Source: E44-bin89 sp034409565
GTDB taxonomy: Bacteria; Chloroflexota; Dehalococcoidia; Dehalococcoidales; RBG-16-60-22
Reading direction: 5' to 3'
Assembly: GCA_034409565.1 (NCBI GenBank)
Contig: DAOUMS010000006.1
Coordinates: 1 to 34,954, forward strand
DNA length: 34,954 nt
The translations under genes and the position numbers were made by a program. Positions within the stretch are counted from its first letter, which is position 1; each line of letters begins with the position of its first letter. A model generated the notes under the pieces. That model was given only the letters and a program-made list of their open reading frames with translations. It was not told the origin of the DNA and ran no database searches. Shown here piece after piece: positions 1 through 7,607 of this stretch.

Positions 1-11
1 TATCCTCCTGA

Positions 12-728
12 TTAAACATTAGCCACTGGCCGACCCAGGCCAACGTTCTGTTTTCCGTTGATGTAGTAGGGGATGTCCATCTTGTCCAGCAGTTTGCGCA
101 GTGGGTAGGAGCCATCGGGGTCGGCACGGTTGATGACCTCAACGCTGAAGACAGTGTCCACCTCTTTGGCCACTTCTTTCAGGGCGTTCATGATTTCTTC
201 GAACTTTTCGATGGGGAAGAGGCATTCGATGATGCCGGAAAGCACCTTCTCGTTGAGCACGTCCTCCCGTATCTTGCCGGTCTTGGGGTCTTGCATCAGG
301 AAGGTAACCGGGTTTTTGGCCTCGAACTCCACGCCGTGCTTGGCCAGCACCTGGGCCACCTTGTCCACGTCGCGGAAGCGGGTACCGATGCCCGGTCGGC
401 CGAACTCGCAGCCCATGCCGACCCAGCCGCGCTGGAAGCGGTCGGTGACATCGTTGGTCTTCATCTCTTCCGTACCGCGCCCGGCGATTTTGGTCTCCTT
501 GTGCTCGGTTCTGGGGTCGGAGAAGGTGGTGCGCACGGAGCGTGGCCAGGGGGCGGGCTCGAAGACGAAGGCGTCTACGGGGCAACATCCGGACTTGAGG
601 CAGACGGAGCAGTCCACGCACTCGTCCTCGTCGATGACGGCCACGTCGTCCTTCATGCTGATGGCTGCCATCGGGCAGTAGGGCAGGCAGGCCTCGCAGG
701 CAATGCACAGTTCAGGGTCAATTTTCAT
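12..728 (-). CDS. 8-Cys ferredoxin with uncharacterised C-terminal domain (AOR-1 operon)
   Basis: A 238-residue protein with two 4Fe-4S motifs at the N terminus. The first is Cys8, 11, 14, 18-Pro. The second is Cys37, 40, 43, 49-Pro, with five instead of three residues before the last Cys (Cys48 is also present). Residues about 60-238 form a domain I do not recognise, containing a GRPG-x-GTRFRDVD stretch and ending NVGLGRP. It is the last gene of the aldolase-MoaD-AOR-1 operon, 37 bp after AOR-1, so it probably accepts electrons from AOR-1 (inference). A close paralogue with the same Cys spacing lies at 24817-25539. The start ATG follows a GGGAG sequence. The ferredoxin part is certain; the role of the C-terminal domain is unknown. 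Confidence 0.9.
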   Translation of the reverse strand: MKIDPELCIACEACLPYCPMAAISMKDDVAVIDEDECVDCSVCLKSGCCPVDAFVFEPAPWPRSVRTTFSDPRTEHKETKIAGRGTEEMKTNDVTDRFQRGWVGMGCEFGRPGIGTRFRDVDKVAQVLAKHGVEFEAKNPVTFLMQDPKTGKIREDVLNEKVLSGIIECLFPIEKFEEIMNALKEVAKEVDTVFSVEVINRADPDGSYPLRKLLDKMDIPYYINGKQNVGLGRPVANV

Positions 729-765
729 GTCCCATTTTCTCCCTTAATTTCATTTATGTTGCTTC

Positions 766-2604
766 TTATTTTGCTAGGTCTTCAATGCCCAGTTCTTTCA
801 ATGTCTCAGGCAGTGGCATACCGGTTTTTCTATCCCAGCCCATCAACTGGTAGTACTGGTCAAGCATCTTTTCCCAGTGGGGGGCGATGGGCTTGTCTTT
901 GTTCGGACCATCCACGGGCTGAGAGCAGTACCTTGGCGATGGCTTCTCTTTATCCGGTGTCAGTCCGCACTTGAGGTTGTAGAGACGCATCAGGTTGACC
1001 GTGCGCCGGCCAACCTTCATTACTTCTTCCAGATTCAGGTTCCAGCCGGTGGCGGCGTTGATGGCCTCGGTCTGCGTTTCCGTGTCGTTGAAGCTGGTAA
1101 ACCAGCACTGGACCAAACAGTCGCTGACCGTCATTGAGCCGGTGGAGTTGGCCTCCGCCTGGACAACATGGTCGGGATTGAAGATGTCCATCGGGTTGGG
1201 CATCTTCCACAGGTCTTTGTTCACCACCAGCATCTGGGTCTGCAGGGTGCTACAATCGGAAACAACGGTGTCCAGCATTTCCACCCAGCGACCACGGTGG
1301 TCATGCCCTCTGGGGGTGTTGCCCTTGCCAGTGAAGATGGCCCAGTTGACCGCCTCGCCGCCAAGTTTCTCAGCGGCGCGTTTTACACCTTCGGCAAGCA
1401 TGTCTCCGCAACCTTCACGATTGGCGATTTTCTTCATCAGGGCGCGCGTTGCTTCCACATTACCCCATGTCATTTCCAGGCCATCGAGGTCTTCCTTTTT
1501 TAGAGCACCCTTTTCGTAGCATTCCATCACCCAACCCACAACCCATCCCGCCTCGTTAGTATCCATACCGAGGTTATCGCAGTCATTCGAGAGTACCACA
1601 GCGGCTCCCGGGTCTTTCTGCCATATCTGCGATCCCCAGGCAGCCCACTGCTCGTATTCGGGCTCTTTGCCGAAGAAACCCTTATATGGGCCCTCGGTGA
1701 CGGTCATGAGTTCATAATGGTGGGAGGCACAGCCGTAGCAGGGGTAGTTCTGGCTCTTGAAGAGGGAACGGAGGCGCTGCCCGTCAAAGAGATCCTTTTC
1801 TGGAAATACATCGGTCGTGTAGTTCCTGACTGGCAGCCAGCCCGCAGGCTCCGCGGCCGGTACCACGCGGCTGGTACCCCAGTTAAAAACGCCGCCGCCG
1901 CCAAAGGCTTTGGCCCCTTCAGTGGTCTTTTTGGCCAGTTCACCGAGCTTCTGCGCGTCAGCGAACTGAAGTTTATTGGGGGTACGCTGGGCGGCAAAGG
2001 CCTTCAGCTTTTTCGAGCCCATCACCGCACCGAGGCCATTATGGGCCGCTGCATGGCCGCGGTCGCCAAAGACGCCGGCGAACTTCACCATATTCTCGCC
2101 CGCCGGGCCGATGCTGAAGACGCTCATGGCTCTTTCTTTATAGCCCAGCTCTTCCTTGATAGCGTCCTCGGTTTCCCAGGAGCCTTTGCCTACGAGGTGG
2201 CTGGCATCCCTGAGTTCGACACCGCCTTCGTGCAGGTAGAGGTATTTCCAGCTGGGAGAGGCACCCTGGACGACGATGGCGTCATAGCCACACCACTTCA
2301 GGTAGGCCCCGAAGTTACCATTGGCCTGTGAAGAGGTGGCGCCATTGGTCATGGCACCTTTGGTGGTTATGGAGATGGTGCCGCACCCCGGAATTCGGCT
2401 GCCGCCGAGAACGCCTGAACCGAGGAAGAAGATGTTCTTTGGGTCAGACCAGTCGGTTTTCGGGTCTACTTCCTCCATCAGGTACTTGATGCCAAGTCCC
2501 GCACCACCGAGATACTTTTGGAGTGTGGCTTCGTCCAGCGCCTCGTCCTGCAGCTTCCCATGAGTCAGGTCAACTTTCAGCACTTTGCCTGTAGAACCAT
2601 ACAT
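766..2604 (-). CDS. Aldehyde:ferredoxin oxidoreductase family protein (AOR-1)
   Basis: 612-residue tungstopterin AOR-family enzyme expected to oxidise an aldehyde to a carboxylate and reduce ferredoxin in the cytoplasm. The N-terminal AOR domain (about 1-210, with GSKKLKAF near its end) and the C-terminal AOR domains are both present. I chose the ATG at 2604: the AGGAGG at 2615-2620 lies 10 nt before it, whereas the GTG at 2613 almost touches the Shine-Dalgarno. Family members usually bind 4Fe-4S with CxxCxxxC plus a distal Cys. Here the motif is Cys289-x2-Cys292-x3-His296, and the distal Cys is about 500, so one ligand is His. The usual RGxxH-type segment near residue 450 is also altered. 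It follows the MoaD-like gene by 17 bp and precedes a ferredoxin. Substrate unknown; the aldolase upstream suggests an aldehyde from aldol cleavage. Confidence 0.93.
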   Translation of the reverse strand: MYGSTGKVLKVDLTHGKLQDEALDEATLQKYLGGAGLGIKYLMEEVDPKTDWSDPKNIFFLGSGVLGGSRIPGCGTISITTKGAMTNGATSSQANGNFGAYLKWCGYDAIVVQGASPSWKYLYLHEGGVELRDASHLVGKGSWETEDAIKEELGYKERAMSVFSIGPAGENMVKFAGVFGDRGHAAAHNGLGAVMGSKKLKAFAAQRTPNKLQFADAQKLGELAKKTTEGAKAFGGGGVFNWGTSRVVPAAEPAGWLPVRNYTTDVFPEKDLFDGQRLRSLFKSQNYPCYGCASHHYELMTVTEGPYKGFFGKEPEYEQWAAWGSQIWQKDPGAAVVLSNDCDNLGMDTNEAGWVVGWVMECYEKGALKKEDLDGLEMTWGNVEATRALMKKIANREGCGDMLAEGVKRAAEKLGGEAVNWAIFTGKGNTPRGHDHRGRWVEMLDTVVSDCSTLQTQMLVVNKDLWKMPNPMDIFNPDHVVQAEANSTGSMTVSDCLVQCWFTSFNDTETQTEAINAATGWNLNLEEVMKVGRRTVNLMRLYNLKCGLTPDKEKPSPRYCSQPVDGPNKDKPIAPHWEKMLDQYYQLMGWDRKTGMPLPETLKELGIEDLAK

Positions 2605-2621
2605 ACTTTTCACTCCTCCTT

Positions 2622-2966
2622 TTATCCCCCGTAGAAACCTGGGGTAAGTTTGATGTTATCTCCTTCTGCCAGTTTGGTCTCAAGGGCCTGAAGCGAGGAT
2701 AAAAACGTGCCGTTAAAAATCACGGCACAGTAGTCAAGTAGATTCTGTTTAGCATCGGTAAAAGCCTTATGCTTGAACTTTGGATATTTCCTGGCCAGCT
2801 GCCGCAGCAAATCCATTATTGATGAACCCGGGGCGGTTTCATGGTTGAAGACCAGCCTGTCCCAGCCCTCGTGGTCGAAGTCCTCCTTGAGCCATGACAT
2901 AACCTCAATGCTGACCTTTATGGGTGCTTTTGCTTTAACCTTGGTTGCCGCCACGCTTGATTTCAC
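2622..2966 (-). CDS. MoaD/ThiS-like small carrier protein
   Basis: 114-residue beta-grasp protein ending in Tyr-Gly-Gly, the C-terminal Gly-Gly that MoaD/ThiS proteins use as a thiocarboxylate. The MoaD family supplies dithiolene sulfur to molybdopterin. Genes of this kind often accompany tungsten AORs, and a role in cofactor assembly for AOR-1 is the natural inference. It lies between the aldolase and AOR-1 in the same orientation. The N terminus carries about 20 extra Lys/Val/Ala-rich residues relative to a typical MoaD. The start is a GTG with only a weak AGGT ahead of it, so the true start is uncertain. Confidence 0.8.
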   Translation of the reverse strand: MKSSVAATKVKAKAPIKVSIEVMSWLKEDFDHEGWDRLVFNHETAPGSSIMDLLRQLARKYPKFKHKAFTDAKQNLLDYCAVIFNGTFLSSLQALETKLAEGDNIKLTPGFYGG

Positions 2967-3011
2967 ACCTGCGCCAGTTTTCTGTCTGGTTAATATGCGG
3001 AACGTGGAAGG

Positions 3012-3779
3012 TTACGACTGTTCCCGTGCCACCTGCAGATATTCGCGACCCGATTTTGTAATCATCGGCACGACATTATAAACAATGAACTTGAAGCCCT
3101 GTTCTTTGCATTTTTTCAATGTCTCGATGTCATAGGCCACGGTGCCGAGTGCCTTGCCGGCAGCGTGAATCTCCTTAACCAGACGTTCAATCATGCTCTG
3201 TACTTCCGGGTGCTTCGTCTGACCCGGATACCCCATTGCTTGGGACAGGTCGTTTGGTCCGATGAAGACGACGTCGATGCTGGGCACGGTCAGTATCTCT
3301 TTGAGGTTTTCCACTGCCTCCATGGTTTCTATCTGAACAATAACCAGGTTCTGGCGGTTGGCTTCCTCAACATACTCACCCAAAGGCCCCCACATTCCCC
3401 AGCTGTTGGCCCTGACTCCGGCCAGACCTCTCCGGCCTACCGGGCGGTACCGGACCGAGCGCACCACGTTTTCCACGTCGGCCTTGTTGTTGAGCAGGGG
3501 CAGCTGCACACCCAGTGCACCCATGTCCAGGTAGCGGAGTATGTTCTGCTGGATGTTCATGGCGATGCGAACCACCGGTGTGATATTGACCACATCGGCG
3601 GCCCGGACCATCTGCTCGCAGGTTTCCAGGTCCATTGGGCCATGCTCGGCATCGATGAGCGCAAAGTCAAAGCCGAGATTACCGATAATTTCAACAATGG
3701 CAGGGGAGGGAATATTGATAAATACACCGTAGGCCGCTTCACCAGCGAAGATTTTCTCCTTGGTAAGGTTATTTCTCAT
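3012..3779 (-). CDS. HpcH/HpaI-family aldolase
   Basis: 255-residue class II (metal-dependent) aldolase of the HpcH/HpaI family, whose members split 2-keto-3-deoxy acids into pyruvate (or a related keto acid) and an aldehyde. Visible motifs are FALIDAEHGPMD (catalytic His region), VRYRPVGRRGLAG, and the metal-site segments VQIET and IGPNDLSQAMGYPG. It most resembles the keto-deoxy-rhamnonate and 4-hydroxy-2-oxoheptanedioate aldolase type, but substrate cannot be read from sequence. It is the first gene of the operon continuing to MoaD-like, AOR-1 and ferredoxin, so the aldehyde it releases may feed AOR-1 (inference). ATG start with GGGAGAAG upstream. Confidence 0.9.
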   Translation of the reverse strand: MRNNLTKEKIFAGEAAYGVFINIPSPAIVEIIGNLGFDFALIDAEHGPMDLETCEQMVRAADVVNITPVVRIAMNIQQNILRYLDMGALGVQLPLLNNKADVENVVRSVRYRPVGRRGLAGVRANSWGMWGPLGEYVEEANRQNLVIVQIETMEAVENLKEILTVPSIDVVFIGPNDLSQAMGYPGQTKHPEVQSMIERLVKEIHAAGKALGTVAYDIETLKKCKEQGFKFIVYNVVPMITKSGREYLQVAREQS

Positions 3780-3821
3780 GCTTCTCCCTTTATATTTCTG
3801 GCAAAATGTGCAACCGCTCGT

Positions 3822-3851
3822 ATGTTAGCACAGGCAGATTTTGTTTGTCAA
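3822..3851 (-). promoter_or_regulatory. Sigma-70-type promoter of the aldolase-AOR-1 operon
   Basis: On the minus strand a perfect TTGACA (3846-3851) is followed after 18 nt by TAACAT (3822-3827). This predicts transcription starting near 3815, about 35 nt before the aldolase ATG. The same TTGACA-N18-TAACAT pair occurs before the PiT operon at 20451. Confidence 0.6.
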
Positions 3852-3906
3852 AAATGGCGCCATGCATTTTAAAGCCACATGGTTAAAAAGGGAAGGGTAA
3901 TCATGC

Positions 3907-3912
3907 TATAAT
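3907..3912 (+). promoter_or_regulatory. -10 element of the Trm112-like gene (near-leaderless)
   Basis: A perfect TATAAT preceded by TGC (extended -10 style) ends only 7 nt before the ATG at 3920. No good -35 box is visible. Transcription would start at or next to the start codon, so the mRNA is probably leaderless, consistent with the lack of a Shine-Dalgarno sequence. Confidence 0.55.
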
Positions 3913-3919
3913 CGGGGTT

Positions 3920-4102
3920 ATGAAAAGAGAGCTTATGGATATCCTGGTCTGTCCGGTGTGCAAGGGGGAACTGCGGTTAACGGTGGCTGAGGAAAACGAG
4001 GAGGAAATTGTCAGCGGTTCACTGTACTGTGAGCAGTGTAAGGTGAACTACCCGATTGCGGACACCATCCCCAACCTGTTACCGCCGGACCAGCGTGATT
4101 AG
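3920..4102 (+). CDS. Trm112-like zinc-binding protein (UPF0434 type)
   Basis: 60-residue protein of the Trm112/YcaR family. It begins with the typical MDILVCPVCKGEL and has a second pair CEQC followed by YPIADTIPNLLP, so four Cys (CPVC and CEQC) form a zinc knuckle. In eukaryotes Trm112 activates methyltransferases; the bacterial role is poorly defined. Its stop codon overlaps the stop codon of the convergent pterin synthase gene by 4 bp, so no terminator separates them. Family assignment is firm; function in this organism is unknown. Confidence 0.9.
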   Translation: MKRELMDILVCPVCKGELRLTVAEENEEEIVSGSLYCEQCKVNYPIADTIPNLLPPDQRD

Positions 4103-4470
4103 TCAGGGCGGTAGGTGGCGCAACTCTGGGGAGATTCCCACACCTCAATGCTGGCGACCGAGACCGGTGCTCCAGACAGCCTTTCGCTGAGTTCGCGGTG
4201 GATTATCGTGGCCAGGTGCTCGGAAGAGGGGTTCATTTCGTCAAAGGGTGGCACCTCGTTAAGGCAGGTGTGGTCAAATTTTTCCAGGATGTCATTCAGG
4301 TGTTTTTTTAGCTCGGTGAAGTCATAGGCCATGCCGGCGTCATCGAGCTTATCGGCGCTTATCCGGGCCACCACGCGAAAACGGTGCCCGTGCAGCGCCT
4401 CGCACTTACCCCGGTAACCGCGCAGGAAGTGGGCGGCATCAAAATGGCTTTCCACGGCTATTTCGTACAT
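4099..4470 (-). CDS. 6-pyruvoyl-tetrahydropterin synthase paralogue, PTPS-III type
   Basis: 123-residue protein of the PTPS/QueD family. Zinc ligands His14, His27 and His29 are visible in AAHFL and LHGH. The catalytic Cys23 is followed directly by Glu24 (GKCEALHGH). In the family, a Glu that replaces or accompanies the Cys marks PTPS-III enzymes, which make 6-hydroxymethyl-dihydropterin from dihydroneopterin triphosphate and so replace FolB; this was shown for bacterial PTPS-III proteins, including ones from Chloroflexi. The gene lies 11 bp after folK and folP on the same strand, and no folB is seen here, which supports a folate role. The alternative is QueD in queuosine synthesis, but no other queuosine gene is nearby. 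Confidence 0.88.
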   Translation of the reverse strand: MYEIAVESHFDAAHFLRGYRGKCEALHGHRFRVVARISADKLDDAGMAYDFTELKKHLNDILEKFDHTCLNEVPPFDEMNPSSEHLATIIHRELSERLSGAPVSVASIEVWESPQSCATYRPD

Positions 4471-4481
4471 GCCTGACCTGC

Positions 4482-4967
4482 CTATTCCAGTTTCAGGACT
4501 CCCTGTTTTTCGGTGACATTCCGGAGCAGTTCCTTCACCGTCTTGCCCGCCACCGGGTGCATGATATCTGGGGCAATCTCGTCCAAGGGGATGAGGACAA
4601 AAGCCCTTTCCGTCATTTTGGGGTGGGGTATGACCAGCTCCGGCGTCTCAATGACCTGGTCGCCGAAGAGCAGGATATCGATGTCTATGGTGCGGGGTTT
4701 GCCCGATTTGCTGACCCTGCCCAGCTTGCGCTCAATTCCCTTGGCCAGTGCCAGCAGTCCGGCTGGTTGCAGGTGGGTGAATGCCTGGCACACCAGATTG
4801 AGGAAGCGGGGCTGGTTGCTTTCACCCAGTGGTTCGGTATCGTAAATAGATGAGATTTTACCCATGCGCAGACGCTGGGATAAAAACTCCAGCGCCCTAT
4901 CCAGGTTGGCCTGACGGTTTCCCAGGTTCGAGCCGAGGCCAAGGTATACGGTTACTGCTTCAGTCAC
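4482..4967 (-). CDS. folK: 2-amino-4-hydroxy-6-hydroxymethyldihydropteridine pyrophosphokinase
   Basis: 161 residues, the normal FolK length. It transfers pyrophosphate from ATP to 6-hydroxymethyl-dihydropterin, the step before FolP. Motifs: LGLGSNLGNR at the N terminus, SSIYDTEPLG, and the Mg/ATP-binding PRTIDIDILLFGD followed by IPHPKMTERAFVLIPLDEIAP. The start overlaps the end of folP by 8 bp, indicating translational coupling. It continues into the PTPS-III gene, so three consecutive steps of dihydropteroate synthesis are co-transcribed. Confidence 0.95.
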   Translation of the reverse strand: MTEAVTVYLGLGSNLGNRQANLDRALEFLSQRLRMGKISSIYDTEPLGESNQPRFLNLVCQAFTHLQPAGLLALAKGIERKLGRVSKSGKPRTIDIDILLFGDQVIETPELVIPHPKMTERAFVLIPLDEIAPDIMHPVAGKTVKELLRNVTEKQGVLKLE

Positions 4968-5820
4968 GTGATGTCCTCCTTCTGATTATAGCGTCGCTCA
5001 TGCGGCAGACGCGGACCATCTGTTTCACGTCATGCACCCTGACGATGTCGGCGCCGTTGGCGATGCCAATGGCTACCGTGGCGGCGGTTCCCTCCAGGCG
5101 CTGGTCGGCGGGCAGGTCCAGCACCAGGCCAATCATTGACTTGCGGGAGCTGCCCAGAAGAACCGGCCTGCTCAGCACTTTGAGTTCACCCAGGCGGTGC
5201 ACGATTTCCAGGTTCTGTTCCAGGCTCTTGCCAAAGCCGATGCCAGGGTCAACGATGATATTGTGTTCAGGCACGCCGGCCCCGGTGGCCTGCTGGATAG
5301 CCCTCTTCAGGTCAGCAATTATGGCGGGCATTATATCATCAACCGGCGCATCTCTCTGGTTGCTCATCATGATTATGGGCACGCTGCGCTCGGCGGCCAG
5401 CGGCGCCAGACGGGGGTCGCGCCGCAATGCCCAGATATCGTTAATCATGACCGCCCCGGCGTTAAGCGCCCGAGTAGCCACGCCATACTTGTAGGTATCA
5501 ACGCTGACGGGCACCTTGATTTCAGAAGCCAGCCTTTCAATGACGGGGATGACCAGGCGCAGTTCATCATCAATGTCATCTATGGAGACGGGTTCTGTGC
5601 CGGGACGGGTGGACTCCCCGCCGACGTCAATGATGTCGGCCCCTTCTGTCACCATGCGCTGGGCCTGTGCCAGGGTTGCTTCGACATCGCTGCCTAGGCC
5701 ATCGCCGGAAAACGAGTCGGGGCTGAGGTTGCAGATGCCCATGACGTAGGTGCGCTCACCCCAGTGGAACTCAGCCTTGCCGATGCGCGTTGAGCTAATA
5801 ACTGTGCTTTCTGATGCCAA
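4960..5820 (-). CDS. folP: Dihydropteroate synthase
   Basis: 286 residues. Condenses 6-hydroxymethyl-dihydropterin pyrophosphate with p-aminobenzoate. The family signatures are present: GICNLSPDSFSGDG near residue 28, then GADIIDVGGESTRPG, VDTYK, a NDIWAL segment, DPGIGFGKS and LLGSSRKSMIG. TIM-barrel enzyme, cytoplasmic. The start is a TTG with GGAAAG upstream. First gene of the folP-folK-PTPS-III operon. Confidence 0.95.
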   Translation of the reverse strand: MASESTVISSTRIGKAEFHWGERTYVMGICNLSPDSFSGDGLGSDVEATLAQAQRMVTEGADIIDVGGESTRPGTEPVSIDDIDDELRLVIPVIERLASEIKVPVSVDTYKYGVATRALNAGAVMINDIWALRRDPRLAPLAAERSVPIIMMSNQRDAPVDDIMPAIIADLKRAIQQATGAGVPEHNIIVDPGIGFGKSLEQNLEIVHRLGELKVLSRPVLLGSSRKSMIGLVLDLPADQRLEGTAATVAIGIANGADIVRVHDVKQMVRVCRMSDAIIRRRTSRD

Positions 5821-5865
5821 AGTGCTTTCCTGGCAGGTAGTTAAAGCAAACGGATTTTGACTATT

Positions 5866-5894
5866 ATTCTAGCACCTTCTTGGCAGTTAGCAAA
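5866..5894 (-). promoter_or_regulatory. Possible folP promoter
   Basis: Minus-strand TAGAAT (5866-5871) preceded by TGC, with a poor -35 (TTTGCT, 5889-5894) 17 nt upstream. The extended -10 is the better part of the evidence. Confidence 0.3.
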
Positions 5895-6015
5895 GTAATT
5901 ATTGGGCGTGGGGTTAATAAGGAGTTCAAAGGGGTGAGGTGATACAGATAAACCAGTAATTTGGCGATGCTGGAGCATTATGGTATTATTTTATTGCGGT
6001 CGGAGGTGAGACAGT

Positions 6016-7560
6016 ATGAAAGAGGAGCTGGAGAAACTGGCTAAGCTGGAGGCGGAAATAAAGGCCGGCGGCGGCGCAAAGCGCGTCCAGCAGCAGCATG
6101 ACTCTGGCAAATTGACGGCCCGGGAACGGCTTGACCTTCTTTTCGATGAAGGAACCTTCCACGAGCTTGACTTATTTGTGAAACACCGCTGCACCGCTTT
6201 TGGCATGGACGAGCTAGATATACCGGCCGATGGCGTGGTTACCGGCTATGGACTGGTGGATGGCCGTACCGTCTGTGCCTATGCTCAGGACTTCACCAGC
6301 CGGGGCGGTACCCTCGGGGAGATGCACGCCAGAAAGATATGCCGGGTCATGGACCTGGCGATGAAGATGAAGTGCCCCATGATAAGCCTGATTGACAGCG
6401 GCGGCGCGCGCATCCAGGAGGGGGTCAATGCTCTGGATGGCTACGGCAACATCTTTTATCGCAACGCCTGTGCTTCAGGCGTCATCCCGCAACTCTCGGC
6501 CGTCATGGGACCGGCGGCGGGTGGGGCGGTGTACTCGCCGGCGATGACCGATTTTGTTTTCATGGTGAAGAAGACGAGCCATATGTATATCACCGGCCCC
6601 CAGGTGGTGAAGGCGGCGACCAGCGAGGTGATAAGCGATGAAGAGCTGGGCGGCGCCATGACCCACAACACGAAGAGCGGCGTGGCCCATTTTGCCTGCG
6701 ATAACGACCAGCAGTGCATCGAGGAGATGAAACGGCTGCTCAGCTACCTGCCATCGAGCTACGAGGAGAAACCAGTTGACATAAAGACTAAAGACAGGCC
6801 GGACCGCGCTGACCCTGCACTGGATGAGCTCATACCGCTGGAAGCGAGTAAAGTCTATGATATGAAGGCCGTCATCCGCTCCATTGTGGATGACGGTGAG
6901 TTCTGCGAGCCCTCAGGACAATACGCCATGAATCTTATTACCTGCTTTGCCCGCCTGAACGGCCAGGTGGTTGGCATCATTGCCAGCCAGCCTAGCTATC
7001 TGGCAGGTTGCCTTGACATTAATGCTTCGGATAAGGCGACCCGCTTTATCCGTTTCTGTGATGCCTTTAATATTCCCTTGTTGACTATTGTTGATGTTCC
7101 GGGGTATCTGCCCGGGAGCAATCAGGAGTGGGGTGGCATTATCCGGCACGGTGCCAAGATGCTTTGGTGCTACTCCGAGGCTACCGTGCCCAAAGTAACG
7201 TTGATTACGCGTAAAGCATATGGCGGGTCATACCTGGCCATGTGCGCGCAGAGCCTTGGCGCTGACTATACGCTGGCCTGGCCGAGGGCAGAAATCGCTG
7301 TTATGGGTGCAGAGGGTGCTGCGGCCATTATCCACCGACAGGAAATCAAAGCGGCCGCTGACCCCGTCGCCAAGGAGAAAGAAAAGATAGAGGAATACCG
7401 CCAGCACTTCTATAATCCGTACATTGCGGCCGGCATGGGCTATATCAATGCCGTTATCCGACCGTGTGATACCCGCCCCGAGATAATCGCGGCCTTTGCG
7501 GCACTGCGTAACAAGAAGGAGACCCGCCCGCCTAGAAAGCACGGTAACATACCGATGTAG
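6016..7560 (+). CDS. Acyl-CoA carboxylase carboxyltransferase subunit (propionyl-CoA carboxylase beta / methylmalonyl-CoA decarboxylase alpha type)
   Basis: 514-residue biotin-dependent carboxyltransferase with both crotonase-like halves. Visible are LTARERLDLLFDEGTF, the N-terminal oxyanion region IDSGGARIQEGV, GPAAGGAVYSPA, and in the C-terminal half DVPGYLPG, AYGGSYLAM and the typical end KHGNIPM. It moves a carboxyl group between biotin and an acyl-CoA. No biotin carboxylase or biotin carrier gene is in the window, so its partners are elsewhere, and the direction (carboxylation or decarboxylation) and acyl chain are undecided. Strong Shine-Dalgarno GGAGGTGA at 6002-6009. First gene of a plus-strand series with TCA-type enzymes, which suggests a link to succinate/propionate metabolism (inference). 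Confidence 0.9.
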   Translation: MKEELEKLAKLEAEIKAGGGAKRVQQQHDSGKLTARERLDLLFDEGTFHELDLFVKHRCTAFGMDELDIPADGVVTGYGLVDGRTVCAYAQDFTSRGGTLGEMHARKICRVMDLAMKMKCPMISLIDSGGARIQEGVNALDGYGNIFYRNACASGVIPQLSAVMGPAAGGAVYSPAMTDFVFMVKKTSHMYITGPQVVKAATSEVISDEELGGAMTHNTKSGVAHFACDNDQQCIEEMKRLLSYLPSSYEEKPVDIKTKDRPDRADPALDELIPLEASKVYDMKAVIRSIVDDGEFCEPSGQYAMNLITCFARLNGQVVGIIASQPSYLAGCLDINASDKATRFIRFCDAFNIPLLTIVDVPGYLPGSNQEWGGIIRHGAKMLWCYSEATVPKVTLITRKAYGGSYLAMCAQSLGADYTLAWPRAEIAVMGAEGAAAIIHRQEIKAAADPVAKEKEKIEEYRQHFYNPYIAAGMGYINAVIRPCDTRPEIIAAFAALRNKKETRPPRKHGNIPM

Positions 7561-7607
7561 TCCGGTTGCCGGCACCAATACCGGTTCAAGGAGCCTCCAG
7601 TCTTTTT

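Noticed and set aside
139..708. Alternative minus-strand frame rich in Arg within the first ferredoxin gene
   Set aside because: Frame-shifted reading of the ferredoxin gene; very Arg-rich with no domain.
1717..2331. Plus-strand frame of about 200 codons inside AOR-1
   Set aside because: Antisense shadow of a clearly coding AOR gene in GC-rich DNA, without recognisable domains.
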